From: Zoroaster sp. YZ-2022
Taxonomy: Eukaryota; Echinodermata; Asteroidea; Forcipulatida; Zoroasteridae
NCBI GenBank assembly: GCA_029582265.1
Contig: CM055819.1
Coordinates: 9,484,135-9,548,134, forward strand
Direction: 5' to 3'
DNA: 64,000 bases
The number at the start of each line of letters is the position of its first letter. The stretch's first letter is position 1. The notes beneath the pieces were generated by a model, which was not told the DNA's origin, searched no databases, and saw only the letters and a list, made by a program, of their open reading frames with translations. The translations under genes were made by a program, and so were the position numbers. Below are positions 24,001 to 39,000 of this stretch, in pieces.

Positions 24001-27000
24001 CTTGCCCTGAAACTGAAAACAACTTGAAGAGACACATGTTAGTAGCAAATCATGAATTTGGTCCGGGGTGAGTGATGTGCGATCATCAAGAGAAAGATCT
24101 TGTACGAGTCTGTCCTTCACCAGGAGGCATGTCTCTGTAGTTGGGACATTGGTGAATAGGGAGACAACATCAAAACTAACCAAGATGTATCAAAAACATA
24201 CAAACACAGTCTTGAACCAATACTAAACTCTACCTAAAGGGAAGTCCCATGTTACATGATAATGACTGTTGAGTTACAATAAATGCAACTAATGTCTTTT
24301 AATGACTTTTTTTTCTCAAGCACTGTTCACATACAAATAGGCTGGCCCATGGGGAGGAGGGTTGAACCCCCTGAACCATCTGTGGTTACGTCACTGGTGC
24401 ACAACCAATCAGAGTCCCATGGCTATCATAAAGATGACACCCACACGGACAATGAAACAAACATACAATAAATATTTAAACAAACCAAATTTCCCCCTTT
24501 TTTGCATGAATTAGTCACTTATTAAAATTTTTACATCATGAAAAATGGGGGGGGGGAGCATGATCCTTTGGACTGTCCACCCGGGCCAAAAAGATCAATG
24601 AAAATGCATGGTACATTTATGAAGATAAGGGCATGTTTCCAAAAGTGCACTGGAGGATTTTGAAGGATTCAGGAAGATTACTAGCCAGAATACCTAGGGG
24701 TTAGGGTTAATCAAACACCATTACCATCTCTGCCCTAACAGGTCCCCATTTATACTCCTGGGTGAAGAGAAGCAATTATAGGCCAGGATTCAAACCCACA
24801 TTCTGACGACTCTGCCATCAGAACACAATTTTGCTCGAACACTAAACCGCTTGGCCGTGGCACCCCATAATAAGCTGAAAGATTTCAAAGACATTGTCGT
24901 ATTTTTAAAAAGTTTTTATCAATGATATGTATGATCTATTGAAAATGGTGATAAAGCATACTCATATATCATACAGTACATTTTGTAAAAATATAAAATA
25001 AACATTTGTTTAATTCACTTATCTGTAATACAGACAGAATAATAGTACAGGATTATTAGAACCTTCAACAACTTGTAATCAAGGAAGCTTTTAGATAATA
25101 ATTACCAATAGTTAGCAATGTTACACCTTCCCTTTAATATCAACATTTCTGTGTTTGACATTCTTACTGATGTTATTTCTCTGTATTGATGGTTTCAGAG
25201 TGAAGGATTCTCCAAATATAACAAGATCTATGAATATGACTACAATCTATTCAACCAGGACTGTAGTATGACGATGACATCAGTGTCTGGTCATTTACTC
25301 AATTATGAATTTGTCTCTGCATTCAAGAAGTGGTAAATATTTACAACTATGTTTTGTTTCATGAAAGAGATTTATGGCTTGCTGGAAATGTATGCATGTT
25401 TTATAGATAACTATTTAAAACCAGCTTAAACATTTAGGCCCGTATTCATAAAGGACTACTAAACCAATTTTAGCCTAGTGATAGTTTAAATCCACCCTAG
25501 TGGCAATTTTAAATTAAAATTGAATTCATAAAGGTTCACTAGTCTTAAACTGCCACTAACTTACACTAAACTAGTCTCACTAACTAGAGGAGCCCTGGGG
25601 GTACTTTAACTTCTCACTAAGTGGAATACATGTGCCATTTCTGAGCTGTTCTCTTGCAGTCATGGATGCTATTATTGCTCTACGCGATATCCAAAGGCAG
25701 CAGGGTGGTGCACTCCGCCGCGAGAGGATTTTCAGGGACAGACTGAATCCAAAATCTCCCGGCAAAATGTCATGAATTTGTTCAGAGATACCTGTGGGTT
25801 TTTTCGGCTCGGGCCCCCCACCTGTCTTCTTTCTCTCTTTTTCATATTTACTGTAGTCCTGTTTAGCCTTCAGTTTTATCCTGCCCCACTGTTCCTTTAG
25901 CCGCTTTTTATCGCGTCTCTGCCCGTACCTTGCACTGAATTTGTTTACGATTTCTTCCCATGCCTTCTCTTTCCTCTTAGTTGAATCAGCATCAATACGC
26001 GTGTCTTCTATGATTTTCACTTTTTCCTGGCATAGTTCTAGCAAAAAGATATTTTCCATGTAATCCCAATTCTCACCTCTTTCCCTTTTTGCAGCCATGT
26101 CTATGTAAGGCCTGTGCATGCACACTCAGTCAACCTTTCCTAAGGGCATTCTCCTATTAGCATAACAATCAATTCCAGGAAACGATTCAGGGTTCATTGT
26201 ACTTGAAGAAGTAAATCAGTTTTAAAATGCTATACCAAGTTAGTGAGACATTTTAGTATCTACTAATTAGTGGCAGTTTTATAAATACCAAATTAACTTA
26301 GTGGGCAATTCCTCAGTAACTAATTGGAGATTAACTTGGTAACAGTTTAAATTAGTGACTCTTTATGAATACGGGCCTTAATGTCTGTAAATTCATCCTT
26401 AATTTTTAAGAATCAAGAAATATTTTTAAAAACCAACCTGTGAGTGAAAGTTTTGTCTTATCTTTTGTTATTTTACCGGTAATTTCTGAACATTTTTGTT
26501 TTCATTGGATCATTGATTTTATCCTTTTAGAAATCTGTCATGGAATAAGATTAGTATGTATTTTTTGTCCTATTTTCTTGCAGGCATAGTTGTAATCCTG
26601 CAGCCTTATTTAATGCTGAAGTTTTCAAAGGATGCCCCGATAACTTCAAAGACATCAAGGTACTGGGGCCGATTTCACAAAGAGCTAAGATTGATCTTAA
26701 CTGTGTATCAATCTTAATTGCTTAGCAAAGTGTGATGTCACAATACAAATCACTATGGTAATACTAACAACTCATCTTAAGATGAATCTTAGTGCTTTGT
26801 GAAATCGAGCCCTGTAAACCCAAACAAATGTTGAATCTCACATTTTCTTTATGTCAGGTCTTTGTTAACCACAGATGATGCAGATACCACAGCCCAGTAC
26901 CAATCTACCAAAACTTGGATGAAATGTTACCAAGATATGGATCACTTCAGATGTTACCTCATGATATATCTTTCCCATTGTACTCCTAGGCACTCAATAT

Positions 27001-30000
27001 ATATTTTTATACCATTACACTTAAAAGACAGTTAATATTTGTTTCTGTTATTCTGCATGTCTAGTTGCCACTCCTTTGACTTCTCGGTACGTAGTCATGT
27101 TTTTTTATATTCATGACATTTCATATGACAGATAATATGTTTGTTTATCAGAGGACATTAGAGAGAGAGGCCAGAAAGAATGATGTTCTGGTTATCTGGA
27201 CGGATGGAGACAGAGAAGGTGAAAATATTGGCTTTGAAATCATTCAGGTCTGTAAAGCAGGTATGTAAATAATCTCACTTATAACTATCATTAAGACGAG
27301 ATTAGACTACAATGGTAATTAATTGTAATTAGCATACAGCACTTCACAGATACGTTGTTGTAGGATTTTCTTGCCGCTGGAGTCAGCCGTTGTCCAGTTA
27401 TGAATTTTATTTTATTTTAATTATATATACAGAAGGCATCTTTTGTACACAACCTATGAGGACCATGTGCAATTTTATAAATAGATGCAGCTTCCAAACC
27501 CGGAGGTCCAGGGCCCCAAACCCGCCAATACTGGTATAACTCTTTAGGGCCAGCCCCGAATGATTATAGTTAATGTTGTAGACCAGATTAAGGTCATTCC
27601 ACAAGTGTTATATAATTGGTTATATACTGAACAGCAAAAGAAACGTCGTATGAATACAAGATAACAACAGGTATATTTTGTAACGTACACTTTGAAAACC
27701 ATTCAAGTCGCATTCCATCCCGAAAACATATTTCCTGAAAACGATACATGTAAAACTCTTGTGGTTGAGTTATGTCAACGATTTAAAATCACAACGTTTC
27801 TTTTGCTTTTCAGTATAGTTAGGCTTGGGCGGTTTTCAATTTTTAGCTAGCCAGTATACAGGCATGCAACTTTTCAGCTGATCAGCTGATTTCCTCTTTT
27901 TTTGGTTACTCAGCTGTGCCATTGAAAACTGAAAAACAAACTACAAAGTCTGGCTGTGCCTGGCACTTTAATCTCTTTTGGACAAACTCCAGTTGCATGC
28001 CTGGGTTTACTGCCAGGAAAAAATGTGATTTTCGGTTTTACCATGAATTTTTCTTTTGAAGAAAAGAAAAATAATTAAAAACTGATTACTGATGTTACTG
28101 ATATTTTTTCACCGTATAATCAGAGGGCAATACAAATCCACTATTTTTATCTGCTATATTATTATTTATTGCACTGTTGCTTAGTAATTTGTATGAATAA
28201 AAAAAATTCTATATGTTTTTTTGTTTAAAAATATATATCAGGGTTCGACATATTACGGTAGTCAAATGCCAGTTAAAATAGCGGCGGATAGGTTAAAACG
28301 CCTTTCAAAGTAGTCCGATGGGCTAGTCAAAGTCATAATGAGTGTACTAAATCGTAGGCCTACTTATTTTTACTTTTTATTTACAAGTCTTATTCCACTT
28401 GGCCATAATTCTTCATTTTTAAATATAGAATCAGTAAATTCAACTCACAAAGATTTATAAACACGAAAAAAATTGAAAGGGAATTCCCCACAGAAAACGC
28501 AATACACATTACGTGTACATGTATAGTATATTTACATACATGTACCATGTGCGACCATGGTGTGTTTTAAATAACAATTTATCCATCGGGGTTCCCAATG
28601 ATCACAGAAAATGCGTTGCTTCAATAATCATCGCAGAAGAACAAGGATACAATGAGGACCAGTAATAATAAGCCTCGACTGTCGGGATAAATTGCCCCGC
28701 TCTGGGGCTAAAAAACGGATGATTTCATAAAACCGCGTTTAACAAAAAATGTGACTACTCGGTTTTACCGAAAAACCGCCCAAGCCTAGTTAAAGTTGTA
28801 TACCTCTTTAGGGCTGGCATTGAGGGATGACATTTGAACGTCTGGAGAAATACAGAATAACACATCGAATGGTTTCTGTTTTCAAAAATGATTTGAACTT
28901 TAACCCTAACCCTGCCAGACGCAGCACAGTGCATCAGGTGGAAAAGTTTGTTGCACTTTGATGCATTCAGCTGTCAACACCAGTGCATAAGCAGCCAAGG
29001 CTGAGGCTATTGAGAGCTGGTCCCATTGAACAATGCCAGAGTTGTATCCTGCTGCATTGGGTGACCACAGACTCTGAGGCAGTTCGGCCTTGAGATTTGT
29101 GACCAGATGGATCTTGCTGCACTCTGCAGCCAAGTCACTTTGACAAACGATGCAATCTGATGCGTCTGGCAGGGTTTCTAGCCAAAATACCCTGGAGGGT
29201 TAGGGTTAATAAATCTAATACATCAGCAACAACAAACACCTACACCAAGAACTCCAACATGTCAAGCAAGTTCTCAAACAAAATCACAAGAAACACCACA
29301 AAAACAAGAAAGCAAGCAAGACACGGCAAACAACGCCATTGCTGTCCTCCCATGCATTGGCCCGACATCATTGTCTTCAAACACACAAGGACAGACAAGA
29401 CCCTGTCAGCCAACCTGGTGTATACCGCATTCCCTGTGAATGTGGTAAAATATACATCGGAGAGACTGGCAGAGACCTTCCAACAAGACTCAAGGAACAC
29501 AAAGCCCATGGGAGAAGAGGGGAAATAGCCATCATCAAACACGCATACGAGAACCACACCATCCAATGGGACAACACCACACTCATCACTCCAGTCAAGA
29601 ATTGGTACCACCAAGCCATAGAAATCAACAAGCACAACACAGTACCTCAAGACATCGGTTTCAACATCAGTAGCATCTGGCAAACAACACTCCAACAGAG
29701 CCAACCATCTACCATGAACACCAGCACAACAATTGACACACTCCACTGAACATCACCCACAGAAAGCCGACACACTTCACTGAGCACCAATCACAGCAGC
29801 TCCCACCCACAGCAAGATTGTCCAACACAAGATAAAAGCTACTGCACTCTCCACTTTTCTTCAGTCTCCTCACAATGACTAATCAAAACCAACCAGCTCT
29901 TCACTATTTCCAAAAAGAGATCATTACATGGTGTACCCGAAAGAACTCAATAACATGGGGTGTCGTGGCCGAGCGGTCTTGCTTACCGGATTCAAGTTCT

Positions 30001-33000
30001 GGTGTTAGCAACATAATGTGGGTTCGAATCACGGCCGTGACACTTGTGTCCTTGAGCAAGACACTTAATCATAATTGCTTCTCTCCACCCAGGGGTTAAA
30101 TGGGTACCTGTGAAGGCAGAGTTGGTTTGCTCTATATGCGCTAGAAATGGCAGCAATTGAGTTGTATACTCCCCAGGGAGCTGAGATGGTTTCAGGAATG
30201 ATTTATGAGCCTTATGAGCCTTATGAGCAGGGATAATAATATAATGCGCCTTGAGCACCACTTAGCTGGTGGATACGTGCGCTATATAAATCCACACATT
30301 ATTATTATTATTATTATCTCTACCAGACAAAGCCTCAAATCCTACAGCAACAACTTTGTCATTGGTTCCAAAAAGTGCAAACTTTAATTCTCATTCCTTC
30401 TTTGACAATCTGCTGGGCAAAGAAAACCTTACACTTGCTTCTTCAACAAATGTTATTTAAATCATAAACATGTGACTGCATTCAAGATATATTTCCTTAC
30501 GTATTTGAAATAGCCATTTTTTTCCCCCCAATTTTCTCTAGCAAGTTTCATCTTAATCCATATTTTTAGAGGACATATGATCCTATACACTTTCAAAATT
30601 ATCTACAATATATCGCCCATGTTTGGCTCAAAAGACCCCCAAAATAGAATTTAAAAAGCGAACAAATTTTTAAAGATAATATTGTTGATAAACAAACAAA
30701 TAAAAATTATGAAATTCAGATGTCGGAAACTGTAAAAAAGTGATTGCGCTTGATTTTGATTGACAGCCACGCTGGCCAAATGGAAGACTGCATATGTCCT
30801 TGTGCAAGCTGAGGAATAAAACAGTGACCCAGCATTTTATTAATTAATGTCTCAAATGAAAAATTATAACTTCCCGAACCCCAGAAAAATAGCAATTCAA
30901 CATTTAAAGACATACAAAATGGTAAATATTTTCAACCCTATTTTAAAACGAAAGTAATTCTAAGTAGGAATAACCAAAAATAAGACTTCCATTATTTTGT
31001 TTTAATCCCTTCAAAAAACCTATGAAAATGTACTTCGCCACTACCGCAAATGGCAGGAAATGAAACAAAAGCCGTCGGGGACACTTTCACTTAGCCTATT
31101 TTGATGACGTACATTTACGGGAGGGCGAACGCAGTACGTTTACTGCGGTACGTTTTGTACACAAAGCATATTACATCACGTACAGTTGCAAAAATAAGTT
31201 TACCAACTACGACTTCCGAAAGTGTTTTTGAAGAAGTTTCCAAAAGTAGTACTGACCAATTGTGTTGTTCATTATCGTCATTTGATGGAGATTATACTGA
31301 TGCCAAAGTTGGTGAAATAAGTGACATAAAATCGTATCAATTTAAGCCCAGAATGGACAAAATCCAGGCGAAAATGGCGAAGCCGAAGGAAGGTCTCGAG
31401 TCCGGCATAAGCGCACATAATGGTACCGTACTTTTCTTGCTTTTTACAAACAAATATTCTAAGAGCAACCGAAGTTTTGAATGTCCAGTATTTGATTCGT
31501 TGAATTTTGTTATCAGGAAAGTTAATCTCACTGCAAAATGTGTCCAAATTGTTCTTGTTGTGTGCCGATAAAAAGTAATCCTTTGGTGATCTTGTCGGTG
31601 CTGTCAACCAGACTAATAGTTTGACAATGACCCGGTCCCACGTACGTATCCACACTGCACTGGAAACATACTTGCATGGACGCACACACAATACATGAGT
31701 TGTATGTCAAGGGGAATCCTGGCCCATACACACATGTAAAAGTACAGCCACAGACAACGCGGGGGCAGCCAGACTGTAAGACGGCTCCTTTCGAGCTCCC
31801 GTAAAAGTACGTCATAAAAACAGGAAAAATGTTTGCTGCTGCCACAGGTCGCAAATGTTCAACAGATGTTGCAGATTTCAACCGCTGGAATTTTGGCTGA
31901 AAAAAATGAATTTTTTCAGCAATTTCTGATTTGTTTTAATGTTTTTTGGAATAGCATATAAAAAACTATACATACTGAACAATTTTGAGTAAAATAATCA
32001 AGGCACTTTGTATGGACTTTAAATTTATTTTAAACACAGGCGATATATCTTTAAACAGATTTGACAGATTTTTTTGTGAATGTTTTTTTTCAGTGAAACC
32101 TCAGTTGGATGTTTACAGAGCAAGATTTTCAGAGATAACTCCACAGTAAGTTGAGACTTAAAAACTGTGTTTTACATGTTAGCAGTTATAACTTCCAAGT
32201 TACAACATTTGTAATGGTAGTGTTGGCAAACTGCTTCTACGAGTATGCTTACTTTCTCTGTTTAATACAGGCAACTTGTGAACGTTTCAGCTTATTATGT
32301 TGTGTCATTAAAGAGATAATAGTGAAAATGCATTGAGATTTGTCATATGAGTTTCTGTTGAACTTTTTGCAAATTTAACATTACAATTCTTGTTGTCTTC
32401 AGGTTTTCTTTAATTCACTATTTAATATTTCTTGAAGATTGTTCTGATCAGTTCTGATCAGTTATGAATTTTATGAATTGTGCAGGTTTTTTTACCCCCC
32501 AACAGATCCATTGCCAATACCTGTCGTAACCTAGGACGGCCAGATGAGAGAGTAACCAATGCAGTAGATGTCAGGCAACAGCTTGACCTTAGAATAGGTA
32601 GGTTTCAATAATACATCAATAGTCTCATCAGCTCATGTCTCAATAGCAGTATATACACCATACAGAGGTTGGATATGTCACAGTCCCAAAGGGCACCCTC
32701 ACTGAGGTCAAAAGAATGTCTCTCATTGGCTCAAGTACATATGCCAAGTGTACACATAAGTTTGTTCTGGTTGTTTGACCTCAAATATGGTGGCAAATAT
32801 TCTTTGGTTATAGGCGATGATGGAGATATAAAGTATATACTTGCTATAAAGCCGGTATACACATTTGGTAAAATGTCCATTAATGCGTTCATACTTTATA
32901 AGAATCAAGATATATGTATAAAAACCAACCTGCGTAAATAGTGAAATTGCATTCATATTTGTCATATTCATTCTTTCATTGAGCCATCAATATATCAGAC

Positions 33001-36000
33001 AGAATAACTTCTCATGTTTGGAACCATTATCATCTTACAAAAAGGTGAACTTTCAGATAAATAGAGAATCAGCTGTTGCAAAGTGCTTACCAACCTAAAG
33101 GACCTGTAGTATAAATGCAAAATAGTAGTTATTGGCCTTACATTTCAAACCTAGCAGGTTCTTTCTCAAAGGCCTTTGAGAAAGAACCTGCTGGTTTCAA
33201 AACATAAGGCCAGTAACTACTATTTTGCATTTAAACTTTTAGATAATAACTCACCAGGTTTTTAAAGCCGGGCCCTTAAAAGCGTGGTATACTTTTGGTA
33301 AAATGTCTGTGCACTATCAAATATGTAAGTCTCCCAAGCAGATATTGCTGGTACCCAGGTACACAATTGTACTCTTGCTTGGAGAGACACAATTATATAT
33401 TATAAGCACCATGATATGAAAATTGAATAGACAAGGTAGGTACCAGGCTGCCTCACATAGCGGTTACTTATTAATGCTCACAGTGTAGACCAGCCAATGA
33501 CCTTACAGTTACTTGATTGATTGTGATAACATTTTGGTATAATCAATCAATCATATGACTTCCTATTTTCAACATTTACTAAAAAATAAAAAACATTTCA
33601 GTTGAATTTGTGTAGAACTTGTTGTTCTACTTTAAGCCATGTGTATCTGGTACTTTGATATAGCATATCACCCACTAAATTAGTTCCTTTAATGTATTTG
33701 AATAATCTATGTCCTCTTCTTACAGGTGCAGCATTTACTCGATTCCAAACCTTACGTTTGTGTAAAGTATTTCCTAATGTCCTAGAAGGTCAGTTGATTA
33801 GCTTTGGTAGTTGTCAGTTCCCTACACTGGGATTTGTCGTAGAGAGGTACAAGCAAGTAGAGGCATTCATACCAGAGATGTTCTATAAGATCAAAGGTGA
33901 GTGGAATTAATGGACAGAGAGTCTACATGAAAATAATGACCAAAACGAAAATACGTGCAGAATGCTATTTGTGAATAAGATTAAGTGAAACTTTTTGCGG
34001 TGACGCCATGTAGAAATTCTGTTTTGAGTAGTAGATAGTTTTGAAAAGAACCAGTTGGTTACTCAACGTTTCGATCAGTATGCTCTGACCTCGAATAAGA
34101 TTGTTGGAATGCTTCCCTCAGTTGGCCACAACCAGATACCCAAAGTTTTGCCTTTAAAATCTTTCATTCCAAGTTGATATCGATTAAGTAGAAATGAGTT
34201 TTAAAAAATTCCTTCTTATAAAATGTTAAATTCCAGTTTAGCATGAATTCCAAGTTCTTGTTCACCAATTGAAAATATGTGAATATATTTTTAAAAAAAT
34301 TCTTGTAAACGACACAATTTAACAAGCTGAAAGTTTCATAGAAAAATTCATGTTTATCCTGATTTTTGAAAAAAGGTAAGCTTACTCACATAGGCAATTT
34401 TTTTGTACAGGACCAATGTTATTCTTTCCCTTTGAATTTTTACAATTATTTAGTAAGATATTTCATTTTAAACTATTGTTTTCCTTTTTTCAGGGAAAAT
34501 CATAAAATTCTGATTAATTAATAAGTGTGGAACACCTTCCATTTATTTATGAATATTTGGTTAATAATTAAAACAGAAAGAATAAAATAATGAAATTGAA
34601 AGTCACCAAATGCATACTTATGTATTGAATGTTCTCAGTTACTCATGAAGTGGATGACATAAAGGTAGAGTTTAACTGGAAGAGGCATAGATTGTTCCAT
34701 CAGTTGGCATGTGAGGTACTTCTACAAGTCTGTTTGGATGACCCAATGGCAACAGTAACTGATGTAAGCAGTAAAAGTAAGAGTAAATGGAGACCTTTGC
34801 CTATGGATACAGTGGTGAGTAATATAATATAGTGTGCAAGAAAACTATTGAGAGTTTGTGTGAATACAGAACAATCTACTTAAAAACAATTTCTAAGCAA
34901 GTAAACAAAACAATTAGATGATGTCAATTATGCTACATTCTGTACACTCTGCTTTCTGTCAACTTGCTCCCCACTGCTATGTAGGATTCTAGCCAATCAA
35001 TCATCATCGAGCAAGCTTGGTTAAGACATCTGCACTACTAGTACTAGGCAGGAGGTCATGGGTTTGAATCCCGCCCGAGTCACCTGTGGAGTTTTTTTCA
35101 CAGACACTCAGAAAGCATCGAGTGTGCAGTGCTTCATACATTATGTCGGTTTAAGGGCATAAATCAAATAAATTGATTATCACCCGATGCAAGCATGTCA
35201 TCATTTGTCATCTTGGTGGTCGAGTAAGCAGGAGGTAGTTGGTTCAAATCCCTCTGAGTCGCCTTTTTCAGTATACAGGGCTTCATACATTGCTTCATAT
35301 ATTATGTCTGTGAAAGGTGATTATCGGCCGACACAACCATTTCATTAATCTATAAATTGCTTCCTTGTCTTTCCTAATAGGCCAAACATATTTATGAGTT
35401 TAGTTTTTCTTGTAGGAACTAGAGAAGTTATCATCTCGTAAGCTAAGAATCACTGCTAAGGAGACTATGAAGATTGCAGAGAAGCTGTACACCAAAGGGT
35501 ATGGTTTATTCCAGGAAAGGACTGATTTCAAACATTTAAAGGGATTTTTCTTATATTGAGCTCGCAGGCTACAGAAATAACCTGACAATGAATAGAATTG
35601 TACAATCCAATCTGTAGTCAAACTTACTTTTACTCTGTGTTGCTGGTCCTTTAAAGAAATGTATAATCTATAAGCTGTAGATTGTAGGCACCTGTACGTT
35701 GTGTTACACTAGTCACTTTAGGTGTTCACTTTAGAATGTAAATTCTTTTTTGAAATATATAGACTTTATAAAACCCCTAGGAAAGTAAGGAAATAATAAC
35801 AATCAAGGGTAAAGCTGTGATAGTTTCTCTTGAAAACAAAATGACCTATGACGCAGACTTGGACTTCAGTCCGGCCCATTTTTAGTGACTTGAACTCAGA
35901 TTTTGACTCAGACTTGAATCACCATGTACTATGACTCGGCTCTTGGGACTTGGAATCTGGGTTTGTGACTGAAGGAAAAATATCTTGATAAGTTTTATTG

Positions 36001-39000
36001 TGTACAGGACTTGTGAATTGAAACTTGGACGAGGAATCAACACCAAGGAAGGACTCGGACTGAATGTTTGCGTCTGCAAACATAAATTTAGGTAATTTTG
36101 CTTGAATAAAAGGTGAAAGAATATCAAGATTCTGTTAACTCTAATATTTGTTGTGTTTAGATTCATTAGTTATCCACGTACTGAAACCAACATGTTCCCT
36201 AAGGACCTAAACTTACATGATCTGATTCAAGAACAAACACAGGATCCAAGATGGGGACGTAAGTAGCACTTCTGTTGTTACACATGACATCACATGTTTA
36301 CTGTGACAGCACCTTCTATCGAACAGTAATAGGCCAAACAAGTAATGCTGTAAATGTATCACAATTTTAAGTTTGGCACTTTATCTCAAATCCTATTTAT
36401 TGTCAACTTCTATAAGATGTTGCTGTTATAATGTATTGGTGTGTACAGTATAAAAACAAATCTTGATGATTAAATTGTAAATTTTGTGTCACATTTTGCT
36501 GTGTGCAATTTAAGTGAAATTGTTTGATGTCAGAGAACAAAAATAGAAGTAAAAACAATTAAACAAACACCTGTGACTGCCATTAAATGCATGATACTCA
36601 AAGCATGCTTGAATAAATTCATATGCATCATGTTCTGTTAGATCTTTTAAAAGTTTTTTATTTATAATTTGTCAACAAAAACAATATATGAGTGAGCAGT
36701 GCATGCAGAAAGTAATACTTTATCTTAATTCTATATTCTTCTCTAATCTCTTGTTTTATATGTATGATTTTCTTTGTTATTGATAATGTTTTGGATTGTA
36801 ATAATGGAGTAAGACTATTATGAGAGAATAAATGAGTTATTGTTCCAATGAAATATCATTTTCTTTTCTCCATACATGTACCTGACATATGCTCAGACAT
36901 GCTCTTGAACTATATATTTCACTATTCCTTAACACAGTAATTATTTTGTTGATGTATTTATAGCCTTTGCGGCAGGTATCTTACAAGAAGGTCCCACCCC
37001 TCGCCAAGGTAACAAGACAGACAACGCCCATCCACCTATCCATCCTCTTAAGTATATAGACACACTACAGGGTAATGACCAGAAGGTGTTTGAACTCATT
37101 GTAAGACACTTCTTAGCTTGTTGCTCAAAGGTAAATGATTTCAATCTCAATCTTTGTATTCTCATCATTGTTGTGTTTGAATATGTACATTGTTCTTTAG
37201 ATAAATAAGAGGGAAGTTGATAAAGAGTAATTAAGAAAATGTTTAATTAATTTATGATAAATTCATAACTGGGCAATTAATGGCAGTTCTGTATGGTTCA
37301 ACAATGCTTATTTCAATTATTTTTATGAAATGTCGCATTTGAAAGTAATTTATTTAATAATACAAATCTTTAATATTTGTATAGTGCATTTCACATAATA
37401 TCTCAGTGTTATTTACATAATTACCCTGGTCACTGGGCTAATATCCCTGTAATCTTTCTCAGTTCCCTAGGGAGTATATAACCCCAAGTAATTGTAGCCC
37501 GTTGGAGGCTTTTTCAAACAACACAATATGAATCTCTATCATTTCTTCCTTTCTACAAGGAAAATAGGAGTGTACCAATTAAAAATAACAAGTAGAAAAG
37601 CAAATATTTGTGAAAAATTCAACAAAATAATTTTCTAAGTAACAATTTTGACTTTGGAAAGTCATGACATTTTCTTATAAACATGACAAGAAAATCCATA
37701 AATGTTTTCAATGGATTTATATACATCGTTAACAGTGTTCTAGCCAGGATGAAATTATAGCATAGGGGCATTTGTACGACACGAACCCCACAACGACGTG
37801 GGGTTCGGGGCCCGCTTAAGGGCCCTGGGAAACTTAGGTTGTAGATGCTCTGTTTACATGTTTACATGTGCACATGTAATTCTGTCACATATTTCTAAAC
37901 TAATATCAAACCCATTTTTAAATTTAAAATGGAGTAGGGCCTACAGGACTCATGTTATTATTGTTTTAATTATTGTTTTAATTATTGTTTTAATTATTGT
38001 TTTAATTATTGTTTTATTCACTTTACATTGGATTGTTGTTAGTAATTGTAGCTTTAAACGTGTGAGTAAAGTTAATCGTTTTTATCAATAATTCAAAGCC
38101 AGATATGATCAAAAAAATTCCACACAATACATTACAATGTATGCCTTGACTTGACAAAACTATAAATAAAATGGTTCTTACAAACGAAACCCTGCAGTGC
38201 AAGCTTCACCCAGGTAAATAGATTCATAAAGTATTTTATTGGACAGCTGGTAAGAGCTCTATTCTAAGTCCACAGTTATTGCGTAAATAAAAAAAAGCTC
38301 AGCGAAGTTTTTAAAAAACAGGCCAGCTGTAAAGACGCCTTATGCCCTTTTCACACGACAAACGCAAACTAGGGTCCTTGGTCTCGGGCGCCAGTTGTAT
38401 TGACCACGGACGTTGGTCAAACTCGGATACGACCTTTCACACGGCGAAGAAACCAACGTCCCATGTCACATAGCCTTCGTCTTTTGGGGTGTCAAAGGTC
38501 AACATTGTTTATAGTGCAGTTAACTGGTATCCGCACAGTTAGCGTGGAATCGCTATTGCATGTATTGATTACCATTCATTTTCCCGCGCTATTGATTTAA
38601 AGGCATCCTGGGAAATTTTCTTCTTGCGCGCATGCGTGGTAGCTCTCGCGAAACAATGGTCCTTGGTCTCTGTGCGGTTTGTTCATTCACACGGCCTATC
38701 GTGGTGAACTTTCACAACGGTGTGTTTTTTTGTTGCTGGTCTCGAACGTGGTCAGGAAAAGACTACGGACCTGCGTTTGTGCAGAGCAGAGGTACATTTC
38801 ACACGAAGTGTATTTGACAACTTTGTGTTCTTAGGACCATGGACCCCCTGCTTATTTCCCTTGTGTGAAAAGGGCTTTTGAATTATCCTGGCTCCAGTCT
38901 GTTCAAAGTAAAAAGAAACAAGACAACCGACAACCAAAAAGACACAATTTCTGGGTCACAAGTTCACATCAAAGAACTGTCTGCCGACTTTGGAATGTTG

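Noticed and set aside
28904..28916. Interstitial telomere repeat
   Set aside because: Only one and a half CCCTAA units, always at the ends of TTAA-flanked elements.
29960..30040. tRNA gene
   Set aside because: The A and B boxes are there, but the sequence runs into a SINE body and recurs several times with a common 3' tail.
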